Below, one piece after another: positions 42,857-52,641 of a DNA stretch of 64,000 nucleotides. Where the stretch lies: NCBI RefSeq assembly GCF_036178145.1, contig NZ_CP108067.1:4960001-5024000 (forward strand). Reading direction: 5' to 3'. Position numbers and translations under genes: made by a program. The stretch's first letter is position 1, and every line of letters begins with the position of its first letter. Origin of the DNA: Streptomyces sp. NBC_00273 (lineage in GTDB: Bacteria > Actinomycetota > Actinomycetes > Streptomycetales > Streptomycetaceae). The notes under the pieces are model-generated. The model worked only from the letters and a program-made list of their open reading frames with translations. It ran no database searches and had not been told where the DNA came from.

Positions 42857-42928
42857 CTTGAGTTACTTGAGTTGCTTGTGTGGCATAAGCGAATTGAGTG
42901 ACTTGAGCGACTTGGGTGCGTTGATCTG
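42857..42928. repeat. Degenerate 9-bp tandem repeat (8 units) beside parS
   Basis: Eight consecutive 9-mers related to CTTGAGTNA/CTTGAGCGA fill the gap between the kinase stop and the parS palindrome. Markedly less GC-rich than the surroundings. No gene with a usable ribosome site spans it. Confidence 0.7.
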
Positions 42929-42940
42929 CCGGGACGCCCA

Positions 42941-42970
42941 AGGGGCGTGTTTCACGTGAAACACGCCCCT
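42941..42970. promoter_or_regulatory. parS (ParB binding site) embedded in a 30-bp perfect palindrome
   Basis: The core TGTTTCACGTGAAACA (42948-42963) matches the Streptomyces parS consensus exactly. Symmetric flanks AGGGGCG/CGCCCCT extend the palindrome to 30 bp. It lies between convergent genes (kinase + and phoX -), so it could also act as a bidirectional terminator. Confidence 0.93.
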
Positions 42971-42986
42971 GGGTCAACTGGACCGA

Positions 42987-45074
42987 TCAGACGCCGATGT
43001 TGCGGCCGTCCTTGCGCCAGACGGACACGACCGCCGGGCGGACGATCTTGCCGGGGCCGTCGGGCCACACCGACTGCGGCTTCTCGACGGACGCGCCGTC
43101 GATCTCGCCCGGGTGCTGGACGGAGACCAGGACGCGCTTGTCCTGGATGAGCGGGCCGCAGGTCTCGGCGCCGCGCGGAACGGTCAGGAACTGCTTCAGC
43201 TCACCGCGGCGCTCACCGGCCGTCGCGACGCCGAACAGGCCGTCGTGGGAGCCGAGCTGGTTGCCGTCCGTGGAGATCCACAGGTTGCCGTGCGGGTCGA
43301 AGGCCACGTTGTCCGGGCAAGAGATCGGACTGACCTTGTCCTTGGGGAAGCCCGCGAAGTAGGTCGCCGGGTCGTTCGGGTCACCGGCGACCAGGAAGAG
43401 CCGCCAGGCGAACCCGTCGCCCGCCGGGTCGTCGAAGTTCTCGGCGAGCTCCAGGATCTGGCCGTGCTTGTTCAGGTTGCGCGGGTTGGCCTCGGTGGCG
43501 CCTTCCTTGCCCGGCTTGCCGCGGTCGGTGTTGTTGGTCAGCGCGATGTAGACGCGACCGGTGCGCGGGGAGGGCTCGACGTCCTCGGGGCGGTCCATCT
43601 TCGTGGCGCCCACCTTGTCGGCGGCCTGGCGCGTGAAGACGTACACCTCCTCGGCGGTCATGCCCTCGACGTGCGAGACGTTGCCGGTGGCCAGCTTGAT
43701 CCACACGCCGGAGCCGTCGAACTCGCCGTCGGAGGGGAGCTTGCCGGTGCCGTCGAACTCGGCGACCGGGGAGTCACCGGTGAGCTTGGCGACGTAGAGG
43801 GTGCCCTCGTCGAGCAGCGTGAGGTTGTGCTCCTTCGCAGCGCGCGAATTGCCCTTCTTCATCCGCTTCGACGAGACGAACTTGTAGAAGTAGTCGAAGC
43901 GCTCGTCGTCGCCCATGTAGACGACCGGACGGCCGTCCTCGGTCAGGCGGGGCTGCGCGGCCTCGTGCTTGAAGCGGCCGAGCGCGGTGCGCTTGCGCGG
44001 GACCGAGTGCGGGTCGTACGGGTCCAGCTCGACGACCCAGCCGAAGCGGTGCGACTCGTTGGGCTCCTGCGCCACGTCGAAGCGCTTGTCGAACCGCTCC
44101 CACTTGCGCTCGGTGGCACCGGCGGTCACGCCGTAGCGCTTGAGGCGGGCGGCGGCGGTCGGGTCGGTGACCTGGCCGGCGTTGCCGAAGTACTGGTTGA
44201 AGTTCTCCTCCCCGTGGAGGGTCGTGCCCCACGGGGTGGTGCCGCCGGCGCAGTTGTTGAGCGTGCCGAGCACCTTGGTACCGGTGGCGTCGACGGAGGT
44301 CTTCAGCAGGCTGCTGCCCGCGGCCGGGCCCGTCAGCTTGAACTCGCTGGTGGCGGTCAGCCGGCGGTTGAGCTGGTGGCGACTGACCGCGGTCAGCTTG
44401 CCGCTGCGGTGGTCCTCCTGGACGGCGACCACGGACAGGCCGTGCGCGGCCCAGGCGATCTCGACCTGCTCGCGGGTCGGGTTGGCCGGGTCGTACGCCT
44501 TGAACATGAGGTTCTCGTCCGTGTACTCGTGGTTGGCCACGAGCAGCTGCTGGCGCTCGTAGTCGCCGCCGAGCGGGAGGAGGCTCAGGAAGTCGTTGTT
44601 GTAGCCGAACTGACCGGCCTGCGCAGCGGCGGTCTGCTTGTCGGCGTTGAAGCCCGGGGCACCCTTGATGATCGGGTCGCCCCAGCGGATCACCACGTTC
44701 TGCTCGTGGCCCTCGGGAACGGTTACCTTGTCGTCGGTGTTCGGCGCGACGGCCTTGAAGCGCAAGCCCCGTGCGGCTTCGCCGCCCTTGCCCGCGGCGG
44801 CCGCGGCGTCATCGGCGGCGGGGGTGGCGTTGGCGGTCTGCCCCGGGCCGCTGAGCGCCACGGCGGAACCGGCCGCGGTAGCGACCGTCACGACGGCGGC
44901 GGAGCGCAGCATCGCGCGGCGGGAGTAGGCACGGGCTATGACATCGCCGACGTACTCGTTGTCGCTGGTGTTCGGCACCTCGTGGAAGCAGGCGTCGCCA
45001 CAGCGGTAACGACAGGTGAGAGCGGACCGGCCGCTCCCATGCGGGTTGCCGATGAACGGCAGAAGCTTGCGCAC
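42987..45074 (-). CDS. phoX: Tat-exported PhoX-type alkaline phosphatase
   Basis: 695 aa, DUF839/PhoX beta-propeller. The N-terminus includes a Cys-rich segment (LTCRYRCGDACFHEV) and then the twin-arginine signal SRRAMLRSAAVVTVATAAG, so the Tat signal is preceded by an unusually long 50-residue extension. Body motifs DNVAFDPHGNLWISTDGNQ and HEYTDENLMF are typical of Ca/Fe-dependent PhoX. GTG at 45074 has GGAGGA 8 bases upstream. A PHO box lies about 92 bp upstream. Scavenges phosphate from esters outside the cell. Confidence 0.93.
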   Translation of the reverse strand: MRKLLPFIGNPHGSGRSALTCRYRCGDACFHEVPNTSDNEYVGDVIARAYSRRAMLRSAAVVTVATAAGSAVALSGPGQTANATPAADDAAAAAGKGGEAARGLRFKAVAPNTDDKVTVPEGHEQNVVIRWGDPIIKGAPGFNADKQTAAAQAGQFGYNNDFLSLLPLGGDYERQQLLVANHEYTDENLMFKAYDPANPTREQVEIAWAAHGLSVVAVQEDHRSGKLTAVSRHQLNRRLTATSEFKLTGPAAGSSLLKTSVDATGTKVLGTLNNCAGGTTPWGTTLHGEENFNQYFGNAGQVTDPTAAARLKRYGVTAGATERKWERFDKRFDVAQEPNESHRFGWVVELDPYDPHSVPRKRTALGRFKHEAAQPRLTEDGRPVVYMGDDERFDYFYKFVSSKRMKKGNSRAAKEHNLTLLDEGTLYVAKLTGDSPVAEFDGTGKLPSDGEFDGSGVWIKLATGNVSHVEGMTAEEVYVFTRQAADKVGATKMDRPEDVEPSPRTGRVYIALTNNTDRGKPGKEGATEANPRNLNKHGQILELAENFDDPAGDGFAWRLFLVAGDPNDPATYFAGFPKDKVSPISCPDNVAFDPHGNLWISTDGNQLGSHDGLFGVATAGERRGELKQFLTVPRGAETCGPLIQDKRVLVSVQHPGEIDGASVEKPQSVWPDGPGKIVRPAVVSVWRKDGRNIGV

Positions 45075-45165
45075 GAGTGTCCTCCGAGTAGCTGCGTGGG
45101 CGCCGACAACGCGTCGGTACGATCCAGCCGCGACGCTAGGCCCGGGTTGCGCCGAAGCGGCGGCG

Positions 45166-45187
45166 CGGGGATGAACGCTCGGTGAAC
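45166..45187 (-). promoter_or_regulatory. PHO box upstream of phoX
   Basis: Minus strand reads GTTCACCGAGC then GTTCATCCCCG, two 11-bp direct repeats with the GTTCAYC start of Streptomyces PhoP boxes. A TAGCGT -10 element lies 27 bp downstream (45138-45133). This marks phoX as a likely PhoR-PhoP target. Confidence 0.88.
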
Positions 45188-45368
45188 CCGGCACGTCGGA
45201 GCGGCAGTTCACGGAGCGTGTGCGGGTGGGTGGGAGCCGGGCGCCACGAAAGGCGCCCCTGCCGAAGATCCAGCCGGGCGGCCGATAACCTTACGTGTCC
45301 ACTCTGGGCAGGGATCATCCGCGCAGCACGGACAAATGACGCACGCACACATGCGAAAGGCCTGGCCC

Positions 45369-47075
45369 ATGGGTATTCGGAGCTTGTTGCGCAAGGTATT
45401 CGGACGGTCCGCGGAATCCGTTCCGGAGACTACGGACACCCCTTCGGCCGCTGTCCCGAACCAGGCGGAACGGACCCCTCTGGACGTCGCCGCCGAACTG
45501 GTGGCGGCGTCCTTCGACAACCACACGGTTCCGCCGCAGTCCACCCCGCGCGACCGTGAACCGGGCACGGTCCTCACGGCCCCCGCCCAGGCGGCGGACC
45601 CCACGGTCCCGGAAGCCCGTCGCCCGTCGCCTCCTGCGGTCCAGCAGGACGCCCCCGCGCCGGCCGCGCCTCCGGCGCCGGAGCAGGCCGAACCGGCTGC
45701 CGCCGAAGCCACTGCGCCGGAGGCGGAACCGGCTGCCGCCGAGGCGGAGCCCGAAACCGCGCCCGCTACGGAGCAGCCCGAGCCCGAGGCTCAGGCCGCC
45801 GCGCCGGAGGCGGAGGCCGAACCGGCTGCCGCCACCGAGACCCAGGCCGAGCCGGAGGCCGAACCGGCCATCGCCGAAGCCACCGCGCCGGAGGCGCAGG
45901 AGCCGGTCGCCGCCGCGGAGCAGCCCGAGGCCGCGCCCGAGGCGCAGGACGCTTCCGCGGTGGAGCTGGCTGCCGCCGCCGCGGACGAGGCAGAGGCACC
46001 GCAGGCAGAGGCGGAGCCCGAGACCGCGCCGGAGGCGGACACCGCCCCCGCTGCGGAGCAGCCCGAGCCCGAGACCCCGGCCGCCGCCGAAGCCATCACG
46101 CCGAAGGCCGACACCACCGCCGAGGCGGAACAGCCCGAGGCCGAGGCGCCGCAGGCGCAGGACGAGGTCGCCCCCGTCGCCGCCGAGGCGGAGCCCGCAG
46201 CCACCGTGCCGGAGGCGGACACCGCCCCCGCTGCGGAGCAGCCCGAGGCCGGGGCACCGGCTGCCGAGGCCGGGGCCGAGGCGCCGCAGGCGGACACCCC
46301 CGCCGAGACCGAGCCCGAGACCGCGCCGGAGGCGGAGTCGCAGGAGCCGGTCGCCGCCGCCGCGGAAGAGCCCGAGGCAGACGCGCCGCAGGCAGAGGCA
46401 GAGGGCGCGCCGGGCGTCGCTGCGAACGGGGCCGCCGTCGTACGGCGTCGGGCTCCTGAGGTCGCCGGGGCGTACAAGGCCGCCGGACAGGTGCTCCGGA
46501 GCAAGGGGAAGACCGGGGCGCGGGCCAAGGTGTACCTCGTGCTGGACCGGTCCGGTTCGATGCGCGGCTTCTACAAGGACGGCAGCGCCCAGCACCTCGC
46601 CGACCACGCCCTCGCCCTCGCCGCGCACCTCGACGACGCGGCGACCGTGCACACGGTGTTCTTCTCCACGGAGGTGGACGGCACCGCCGACCTGACCCTC
46701 GACGACCACGACGCCACCTGGGTCGAGACCCGTCACGCCGAGCTCGGCCGGATGGGCCGCACCAGCTACCACGTGGCCGTCGAGGCCGTCGTGGAGCGCT
46801 ACCAGAAGGACGGCGGCGAGGGCCCGGCCCTGGTCGTCTTCCAGACCGACGGCGCCCCCGACAACCGGCAGCCCGCCCGCCAGGCACTGACCGACGCCGC
46901 CACCGCGGCTCCCGGCATCCACTGGCAGTTCGTGGCCTTCGGCGACCACGACGCCAAGGCCTTCGACTTCCTGCGCAAGCTGGACGCCGAGAACGCCGGC
47001 TTCTTCCACGCCGGCCCCGCCCCCACCGAGCTGACCTCCGCCGCCCTGGTCAAGGGCATCCTGGAGCGGTTCTAG
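45369..47075 (+). CDS. VWA-domain protein with a long Ala/Glu/Pro-rich linker (TerY/TerF-like)
   Basis: 568 aa. A short basic N-terminus ([17 protein letters not shown]) is followed by about 330 residues of low-complexity Ala/Glu/Pro repeats. A C-terminal von Willebrand A domain (about 385-565) has the MIDAS motif DRSGSM (D393-M398), a conserved Thr and the QTDGAPDN loop. The VWA part resembles tellurite-resistance TerY/TerF-type proteins. AAAGG precedes the ATG. The linker makes it a probable scaffold bound to the membrane or another partner by its N-terminus. Function unknown. Confidence 0.88.
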   Translation: MGIRSLLRKVFGRSAESVPETTDTPSAAVPNQAERTPLDVAAELVAASFDNHTVPPQSTPRDREPGTVLTAPAQAADPTVPEARRPSPPAVQQDAPAPAAPPAPEQAEPAAAEATAPEAEPAAAEAEPETAPATEQPEPEAQAAAPEAEAEPAAATETQAEPEAEPAIAEATAPEAQEPVAAAEQPEAAPEAQDASAVELAAAAADEAEAPQAEAEPETAPEADTAPAAEQPEPETPAAAEAITPKADTTAEAEQPEAEAPQAQDEVAPVAAEAEPAATVPEADTAPAAEQPEAGAPAAEAGAEAPQADTPAETEPETAPEAESQEPVAAAAEEPEADAPQAEAEGAPGVAANGAAVVRRRAPEVAGAYKAAGQVLRSKGKTGARAKVYLVLDRSGSMRGFYKDGSAQHLADHALALAAHLDDAATVHTVFFSTEVDGTADLTLDDHDATWVETRHAELGRMGRTSYHVAVEAVVERYQKDGGEGPALVVFQTDGAPDNRQPARQALTDAATAAPGIHWQFVAFGDHDAKAFDFLRKLDAENAGFFHAGPAPTELTSAALVKGILERF

Positions 47076-47089
47076 TACGGGCCCGACAC

Positions 47090-47132
47090 GAAGGCGGCGC
47101 CCCCCTCCGGCAAGGAGGGGGGCGCCGCCTTC
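47090..47132. terminator. 19-bp perfect hairpin between convergent genes
   Basis: Arms GAAGGCGGCGCCCCCCTCC and complement around a 5-nt loop, between the VWA gene and aspS. Serves both directions. Confidence 0.88.
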
Positions 47133-47150
47133 GGCGTGTCGGGGTCGGGG

Positions 47151-48974
47151 TCAGCCCCGCGGGGAACCGGCGTCCGGGGTGACCGCGTCGGAGACCGGCC
47201 GCTCCGCCGCCTTCGTCTCGACCGGCTTGCGCAGCGCGATGTTCAGCTCGCGCAGACGGGACTCCTCCAGCACCGTCGGCGCGCCCATCATCAGGTCCTG
47301 CGCGTTGCCGTTCAGCGGGAAGGCGATGGTCTCGCGGATGTTCGGCTCGTCGGCCAGCAGCATCACGATGCGGTCCACGCCCGGGGCGATGCCACCGTGC
47401 GGCGGGGCGCCCAGGCGGAACGCGCGGAGCATGCCCGCGAACTCGCGCTCGACGGTCTCGGCCTCGTAACCGGCGATCTCGAAGGCCTTCAGCATGACCT
47501 CGGGCTCGTGGTTGCGAATGGCGCCGGAGGACAGCTCGATGCCGTTGCAGACGATGTCGTACTGCCAGGCCAGGATGTCCAGCGGGTCCTTCTCCTCCAG
47601 GTCCTTCATCCCGCCCTGCGGCATGGAGAAGGGGTTGTGGGAGAAGTCGATCTTGCCGGTCTCCTCGTCCTTCTCGTACATCGGGAAGTCGACGATCCAG
47701 CAGAACCGGAAGACGTTCTCCTCGAAGTGGCCGGCACGCTTGGCCGCCTCGACGCGAACGCCGGACATGATCTTGGAAACCTCGTCGAACTCGCCCGCGC
47801 CGAAGAACACGGCGTGGCCGGGGACCAGGCCCAGGCGCTCGGTGAGGACCTTGACGTTCTCCTCGGTGAGGAACTTGGCGATCGGGCCGGTCAGGGCACC
47901 GTCCTCGCCCACGCGCACCCAGGCCAGACCCTTGGCGCCCAGCGAGATCGCGTACTCGCCGAGGCCGTCGAAGAACTTGCGCGGCTGCGCGGCGGTGTCC
48001 GGGACGGCCAGGGCACGCACGTGCTTGCCGGCGAACGCCTTGAACTCCGAGGCCTCGAACACGTCGGTGATGTCGACGAGCTCCAGCTTGGCGCGCAGGT
48101 CGGGCTTGTCGTTGCCGTACTTCAGCATCGACTCGCGGAACGGGATCCGCGGGAACGGCGAGGTGACCTCGCGGCCGCCGCCGAACTCGGTGAAGAGCTC
48201 GGTCATCAGGCGCTCGATCGGCTGGAAGACGTCCTCCTGCTCGACGAAGGACATCTCCACGTCGAGCTGGTAGAACTCGCCCGGCGAGCGGTCGGCGCGG
48301 GCGTCCTCGTCGCGGAAGCACGGCGCGATCTGGAAGTAGCGGTCGAAGCCGGAGATCATCAGCAGCTGCTTGAACTGCTGCGGGGCCTGCGGCAGGGCGT
48401 AGAACTTGCCCGGGTTCAGGCGGGACGGCACGACGAAGTCACGGGCGCCCTCGGGGGAGGTCGCGGTGAGGATCGGCGTCGCCATCTCGTTGAAGCCGAG
48501 GGCCACCATCTTCGAGCGGATCGACGCGATGACGGCCGAGCGCAGCATGATGTTGCGGTGCATGCGCTCGCGGCGCAGGTCGAGGAAGCGGTACTCCAGG
48601 CGCCGCTCCTCGTTCACCCCGTCGTCGGTGTTGATCGTGAACGGCAGCGGGGCGGCCGCGCCGAGCACCTCGACCGTGGAGACCTCGATCTCGATCTCGC
48701 CGGTCGGGAGCTCCGGGTTGACGTTGTCGGCGCCGCGGGAGACGACCTTGCCGTCGATGCGGACGACGGTCTCCTTGGTGACGCTGCTCAGCGCCTCGTT
48801 CGCCGCGGTGCCCGGCCGGGCGACCAGCTGCGTGATGCCGTAGTGGTCGCGCAGATCGATGAAGAGGATGCCGCCCAGGTCTCGACGGTTGTGCAGCCAG
48901 CCGCTCAGCCGGACGTCGGCGGCGACGTCAGAAGCGCGGAGCTCGCCGCAGGTGTGGGACCTGTACCGATGCAT
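47151..48974 (-). CDS. aspS: Aspartyl-tRNA synthetase
   Basis: 607 aa, class IIb bacterial-type AspRS. An OB-fold anticodon domain ([24 protein letters not shown]) is followed by catalytic core motifs: [12 protein letters not shown] (motif 1 region), [26 protein letters not shown] (motif 2) and [13 protein letters not shown] (motif 3), with the GAD insertion between. Starts [13 protein letters not shown] housekeeping gene, and a marker of the conserved chromosome core. The last 25 residues are a species-specific tail. Confidence 0.97.
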   Translation of the reverse strand: MHRYRSHTCGELRASDVAADVRLSGWLHNRRDLGGILFIDLRDHYGITQLVARPGTAANEALSSVTKETVVRIDGKVVSRGADNVNPELPTGEIEIEVSTVEVLGAAAPLPFTINTDDGVNEERRLEYRFLDLRRERMHRNIMLRSAVIASIRSKMVALGFNEMATPILTATSPEGARDFVVPSRLNPGKFYALPQAPQQFKQLLMISGFDRYFQIAPCFRDEDARADRSPGEFYQLDVEMSFVEQEDVFQPIERLMTELFTEFGGGREVTSPFPRIPFRESMLKYGNDKPDLRAKLELVDITDVFEASEFKAFAGKHVRALAVPDTAAQPRKFFDGLGEYAISLGAKGLAWVRVGEDGALTGPIAKFLTEENVKVLTERLGLVPGHAVFFGAGEFDEVSKIMSGVRVEAAKRAGHFEENVFRFCWIVDFPMYEKDEETGKIDFSHNPFSMPQGGMKDLEEKDPLDILAWQYDIVCNGIELSSGAIRNHEPEVMLKAFEIAGYEAETVEREFAGMLRAFRLGAPPHGGIAPGVDRIVMLLADEPNIRETIAFPLNGNAQDLMMGAPTVLEESRLRELNIALRKPVETKAAERPVSDAVTPDAGSPRG

Positions 48975-49132
48975 CAGTCATCCAGTTCTACGCGATACCA
49001 GGGTGGATTCAACCGTCCCAAGGTTACCGTCCGGGAAGGTGGCGGGTCGGGCACTCCCTCCAGCCTGCGCAAATGCGTCCGGTGGTCCGGGCGAACAGGC
49101 ACGTACCGGATATGACCTGTAAAGATGGCCGG

Positions 49133-51382
49133 GTGCGCACCGAGGACGTTCTGGCCGCCATCGCGACCGGCCTGTGGCGATGGGACAACGCCTCCGGGAC
49201 GGTCACCCTCGACGGTGAGGCCGCCCGGCTGCTCGGGCTGCCCGCCGAACCGGTGGTGCTGCCGGAGGTCGCCGTACGGTCCCGCTTCCACCCGGTGGAC
49301 TGGAACGAGATCAACGGGATCGTGAACCTGGCCGTCGCCGAGGGCACCCTCGCCGAAGCCCGGCTGCGGATCATGGACGTCGACGGCCGGGTGCTGCGGA
49401 CCGTGCGCAGCCGCTCCAAACCGGTGGCGAACCGGACGCCCGAAGGGTCCACGGACTACGAGCTGATCGGCACCATCCAGGAGATCGCCGAGCCGCAGCC
49501 CGGAACCACGGCCGCCCACACCCCGATCACGGGCGACTGGCGGCGCTCCCGCGAGGCCTTCCTGCTGGACGCGGGGCGCGCGCTGGCGGAGGCGCGGTCC
49601 ACGGCCGAGGTGCTGCGGGTCGCCGCCTCGCTGTCCATGCCCGGTTTCAGCCCGGACGGGCTGGCGGTCTTCGGCGTGGCCGGGGACCGGCTGTCGATCA
49701 TCGGGCACCACGGACACGATCCGGGGGACGAGGGTCCGTTCTCCGACATGCCGCTGGAGACGGACTACCCGGCCGCGGAGGTCGTCCGGACCGGCCGGGC
49801 GATCTATCTGCCCACCCCCGAGGACTACAAACGGCGCTTCCCGGCCTCCTGGCCGCTCGCCCAGCGCTTCGACCGGGTCTCCTGGGCCTTCCTGCCGCTG
49901 ATCGTGGCCGGGCGGACCATGGGCGCCTGGATGGCCGCCTTCAAGCACCCGGCGTCCTTCTCCCCCGACGAGCGGTCCGTCCTGACGACCGTGGCCCGGA
50001 TGCTGGCCCAGGCGCTCCAGCGCGCCGTGGTGGCCGAATCCGAGCGGGAGCTCACCACCGGCCTGCAGCGGTCGATGATGCCGCAGCTCGGCCCGGAGAT
50101 CCCCGGCATGCGGATCGCGGCCCGCTACGTCCCGACGGGCGGCGGACTCCAGGTCGGCGGCGACTGGTACGACATGATCCCGCTGCCGTCGGGCAGGTTC
50201 GCGCTGGTCATCGGCGACGTGCAAGGCCACGACGTCCGGGCGGCCGGGTTGATGGGCCAGCTGCGGATCGCCGTACGGGCGTACGCGTCCGAGGGTCACC
50301 GGCCGGACGCGGTGCTCTCGCGCGCCTCCCGCTTCCTGGCCGGCCTGTGCTCCTCGCCGGAGTCCGACCCGTACGGGGACGACGGCGGCCAGGACTCCGA
50401 CTTCCTGAGTCCGCGCTTCGCGACCTGCCTGTACGCGGAGTGCGATCCGCGGACCGGCATGCTGGAGGTGGCCCGCGCCGGCCACCCCGATCCCGCGATC
50501 CGGATGGCCGACGGCACCGTCCTGATGCGCCCGACCGCGGGTGGGCTGCCCCTCGGGATCGTTCCCGACACCGACTACCCCACCACCCGGTTCACCCTGG
50601 AGCCCGGCGAGACGATGATGCTCTGCACCGACGGGCTCATCGAGACCGGCGGGCACGACCTCGACACCGGCTGGGCACGGCTGCGGGCGGTCCTGGAGTC
50701 CGACGCGCACGAGAACCCGCACGAGAACGCCTACGAGAACGCCTACGACGCGCCGGTACCGGGTGCGGGGACGGCCGCGGGACAGGTCGCGCCCCCGCAC
50801 CTCGAAAGACTGGCCGACCTACTGGTCCAGGCCGTGCACGGGCCGTCCTCGCACCACACCACCGGCCCGCTCGCCGACCGCCGCGAGGACGACATAGCCG
50901 TAGTGCTGCTGTGCCGCGAGAGCGCGGACCGCGGCCAGGGCACCGCGCTGCCGCACCCGGCCCGGCCCGTGCGCCGCACCGTACTGACCGTGGCCCAGGT
51001 GGAGCCCGAACGGATCGCCGGCGTGCGGCAGCAGATCCGCGAGCTGCTGCACGACTGGGCCGACCCCGACCAGGTGGACTCGGCGGTGCTGATGGTCTCC
51101 GAGATGGTGACGAACGTACTGACGCACACCGACGGCGACGCCCTGCTGGTCGCGGAGGCGATCGGCGAGTTGGGCGCGCGCCGGCTGCGCATCGAGGTCG
51201 CGGACGGCAGCGACGAGCTCCCGCACAAGCGGCAGCCGGGGGAGATGTCCTCCAGCGGCCGCGGGGTGCTGCTGATGGAGATGCTGGCCGACGCCTGGGG
51301 CGTGGACCCGCGGGGCGAGGGCAAGTCGATCTGGTTCGAGCTGCACGAGCAGTCGAAGATGGACGCCGACCCGGTGTTCTGA
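49133..51382 (+). CDS. PAS-GAF-PP2C-HATPase multidomain phosphatase/anti-sigma kinase
   Basis: 749 aa. PAS-like sensor (about 1-115), GAF (about 140-285), SpoIIE/PP2C phosphatase (about 295-600) with VGGDWYDMIPL, VIGDVQGHD and CTDGLIETGG, then a His-kinase-like ATPase of the RsbW type (about 620-735; VSEMVTNVLTHT, SSSGRGVLLMEML). It therefore joins both halves of a partner-switch in one chain. A HEN/YEN repeat (about 526-538) lies before the final catalytic Asp segment. GTG at 49133 is preferred (TAAAGAT 6 bases upstream suggests a leaderless mRNA); ATG at 49112 is in frame. No ribosome site at either. Divergent from aspS. Confidence 0.9.
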   Translation: MRTEDVLAAIATGLWRWDNASGTVTLDGEAARLLGLPAEPVVLPEVAVRSRFHPVDWNEINGIVNLAVAEGTLAEARLRIMDVDGRVLRTVRSRSKPVANRTPEGSTDYELIGTIQEIAEPQPGTTAAHTPITGDWRRSREAFLLDAGRALAEARSTAEVLRVAASLSMPGFSPDGLAVFGVAGDRLSIIGHHGHDPGDEGPFSDMPLETDYPAAEVVRTGRAIYLPTPEDYKRRFPASWPLAQRFDRVSWAFLPLIVAGRTMGAWMAAFKHPASFSPDERSVLTTVARMLAQALQRAVVAESERELTTGLQRSMMPQLGPEIPGMRIAARYVPTGGGLQVGGDWYDMIPLPSGRFALVIGDVQGHDVRAAGLMGQLRIAVRAYASEGHRPDAVLSRASRFLAGLCSSPESDPYGDDGGQDSDFLSPRFATCLYAECDPRTGMLEVARAGHPDPAIRMADGTVLMRPTAGGLPLGIVPDTDYPTTRFTLEPGETMMLCTDGLIETGGHDLDTGWARLRAVLESDAHENPHENAYENAYDAPVPGAGTAAGQVAPPHLERLADLLVQAVHGPSSHHTTGPLADRREDDIAVVLLCRESADRGQGTALPHPARPVRRTVLTVAQVEPERIAGVRQQIRELLHDWADPDQVDSAVLMVSEMVTNVLTHTDGDALLVAEAIGELGARRLRIEVADGSDELPHKRQPGEMSSSGRGVLLMEMLADAWGVDPRGEGKSIWFELHEQSKMDADPVF

Positions 51383-51430
51383 CCCTGGGGGTGCGCGGCC
51401 GGGCGCGGCGGGGTGTGATGGGATGCAGCG

Positions 51431-52483
51431 GTGTCAGATCCCCTCCTGCCCGCGCCCGTACGGCGGCTCGCCGCTTGGTGCGGCGTCGTCCTGCTCGTCA
51501 CCGCCGTCCTCGCCGTCGGCGTATGGCTGTGCACCGTCTTCGAGGCCGTCGTGACGCCCGTACTGCTGGCCGTGCTCGGTACGGCCCTGCTCGGGCCGAT
51601 GCACCGGCGCCTGGTCCGCATGGGGATGAACCGCTCGCTGGCCGCGGCCCTGACCTGCCTCGCCGTGGTCGGCGTCGTCGGCGGGGCCACGTACATCGTC
51701 GTCCTCGCGCTCATCGAGACCGGTAGCGAGATCGTCGACGCGCTGCGGCGGGCCGGCGAGATGGTCGCCGAGCACTTCGGGGCGGTGGGCACCTCGCTGG
51801 AGGACATCGCCTCGAACTCCAAGGACCTGCTCGCGAAGTTCGGCGGGACGGCCGCCTCGGGCGTGGTCGCGGGGCTCAGCGTGGTGGGCTCGGTGATCGC
51901 GATGGTGCTGCTGGCGCTGGTGCTGATCTTCTTCTTCCTGCGCGACTCCGACCGGGCCGTGGGAACCCTGCGCTCCGTCGTGCCGAGCCGCTCGGGCGAT
52001 CTGATGGAGGCCATGGGGCGGCGCGCCTTCGAGGCCGTCGAGGGGTTCATGCGCGGGACCACCTTCGTGGCCCTGGTGGACGCCGTGCTGATCGGCGCGG
52101 GCCTGCTGGTCCTCGACGTGCCGGGTGCGCTGGGGCTGGCCGCCCTGGTCTTCGTGACGGCCTACATCCCCTACCTCGGGGCCATCCTGTCGGGTGCCGT
52201 GGCCGTGCTCGTGGCCTTCGCCGACCGCGGCTGGATCATCGGCCTGTGGGCGCTGGGCCTGGTCCTGCTGGTCCAGATGATCGAGGGCTACGTACTGCAA
52301 CCAGTGGTGCAGAGCCGCACCGTCCAGATGCACCCGGCCGTGGTGATGCTGGCCATCACCGCGGGCGCGGCGGTCGCCGGGATCCTGGGGATGCTGCTGG
52401 CGGTGCCGATGACCGCCGCCGTCTTCGGGGTGATCTCGGAACTGCGGGCCCGGTACGCCGCCGATGCGGCGCCCGGGTCCTAG
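51431..52483 (+). CDS. AI-2E family transporter (YhhQ/PerM type)
   Basis: 350 aa, about eight membrane helices in the AI-2E family arrangement: two N-terminal hairpins, a long loop with the amphipathic helix (EIVDALRRAGEMVAEHFGAVGTSLEDI), and a C-terminal core with FVTAYIPYLGAILSGAVAV and LVQMIEGYVLQPVVQSRTVQMHPAVVMLAI (P..QSR..HP, diagnostic). E. coli TqsA exports autoinducer 2; other members are Na+(Li+)/H+ antiporters. GTG start, 48 bp after the phosphatase stop. Confidence 0.9.
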   Translation: MSDPLLPAPVRRLAAWCGVVLLVTAVLAVGVWLCTVFEAVVTPVLLAVLGTALLGPMHRRLVRMGMNRSLAAALTCLAVVGVVGGATYIVVLALIETGSEIVDALRRAGEMVAEHFGAVGTSLEDIASNSKDLLAKFGGTAASGVVAGLSVVGSVIAMVLLALVLIFFFLRDSDRAVGTLRSVVPSRSGDLMEAMGRRAFEAVEGFMRGTTFVALVDAVLIGAGLLVLDVPGALGLAALVFVTAYIPYLGAILSGAVAVLVAFADRGWIIGLWALGLVLLVQMIEGYVLQPVVQSRTVQMHPAVVMLAITAGAAVAGILGMLLAVPMTAAVFGVISELRARYAADAAPGS

Positions 52484-52641
52484 CAGACGGCAGCAGAGCC
52501 GGTTCGTGACGCCGCGTCACTCGTGATGGTCCTTCGCTGCGGCTCGCTGAGTCGGCCGGGTCCTGCGGGCGAACACCGTTGTCAGACCCCCTTGTTACTG
52601 TCGCGAACCTCGCGAACCCGAAACGATCGAGGGCGGTCTTG

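Noticed and set aside
42849..42959. Possible 36-aa Cys-containing peptide ending in the parS TGA
   Set aside because: The GTG has no properly spaced ribosome site and the frame is a 9-bp repeat.
43113..45185. 690-codon plus-strand frame opposite phoX
   Set aside because: Phase and composition are those of the antisense shadow of phoX; no protein-like pattern is seen.
47136..49115. 660-codon frame opposite aspS
   Set aside because: Shadow of aspS, with no start context.
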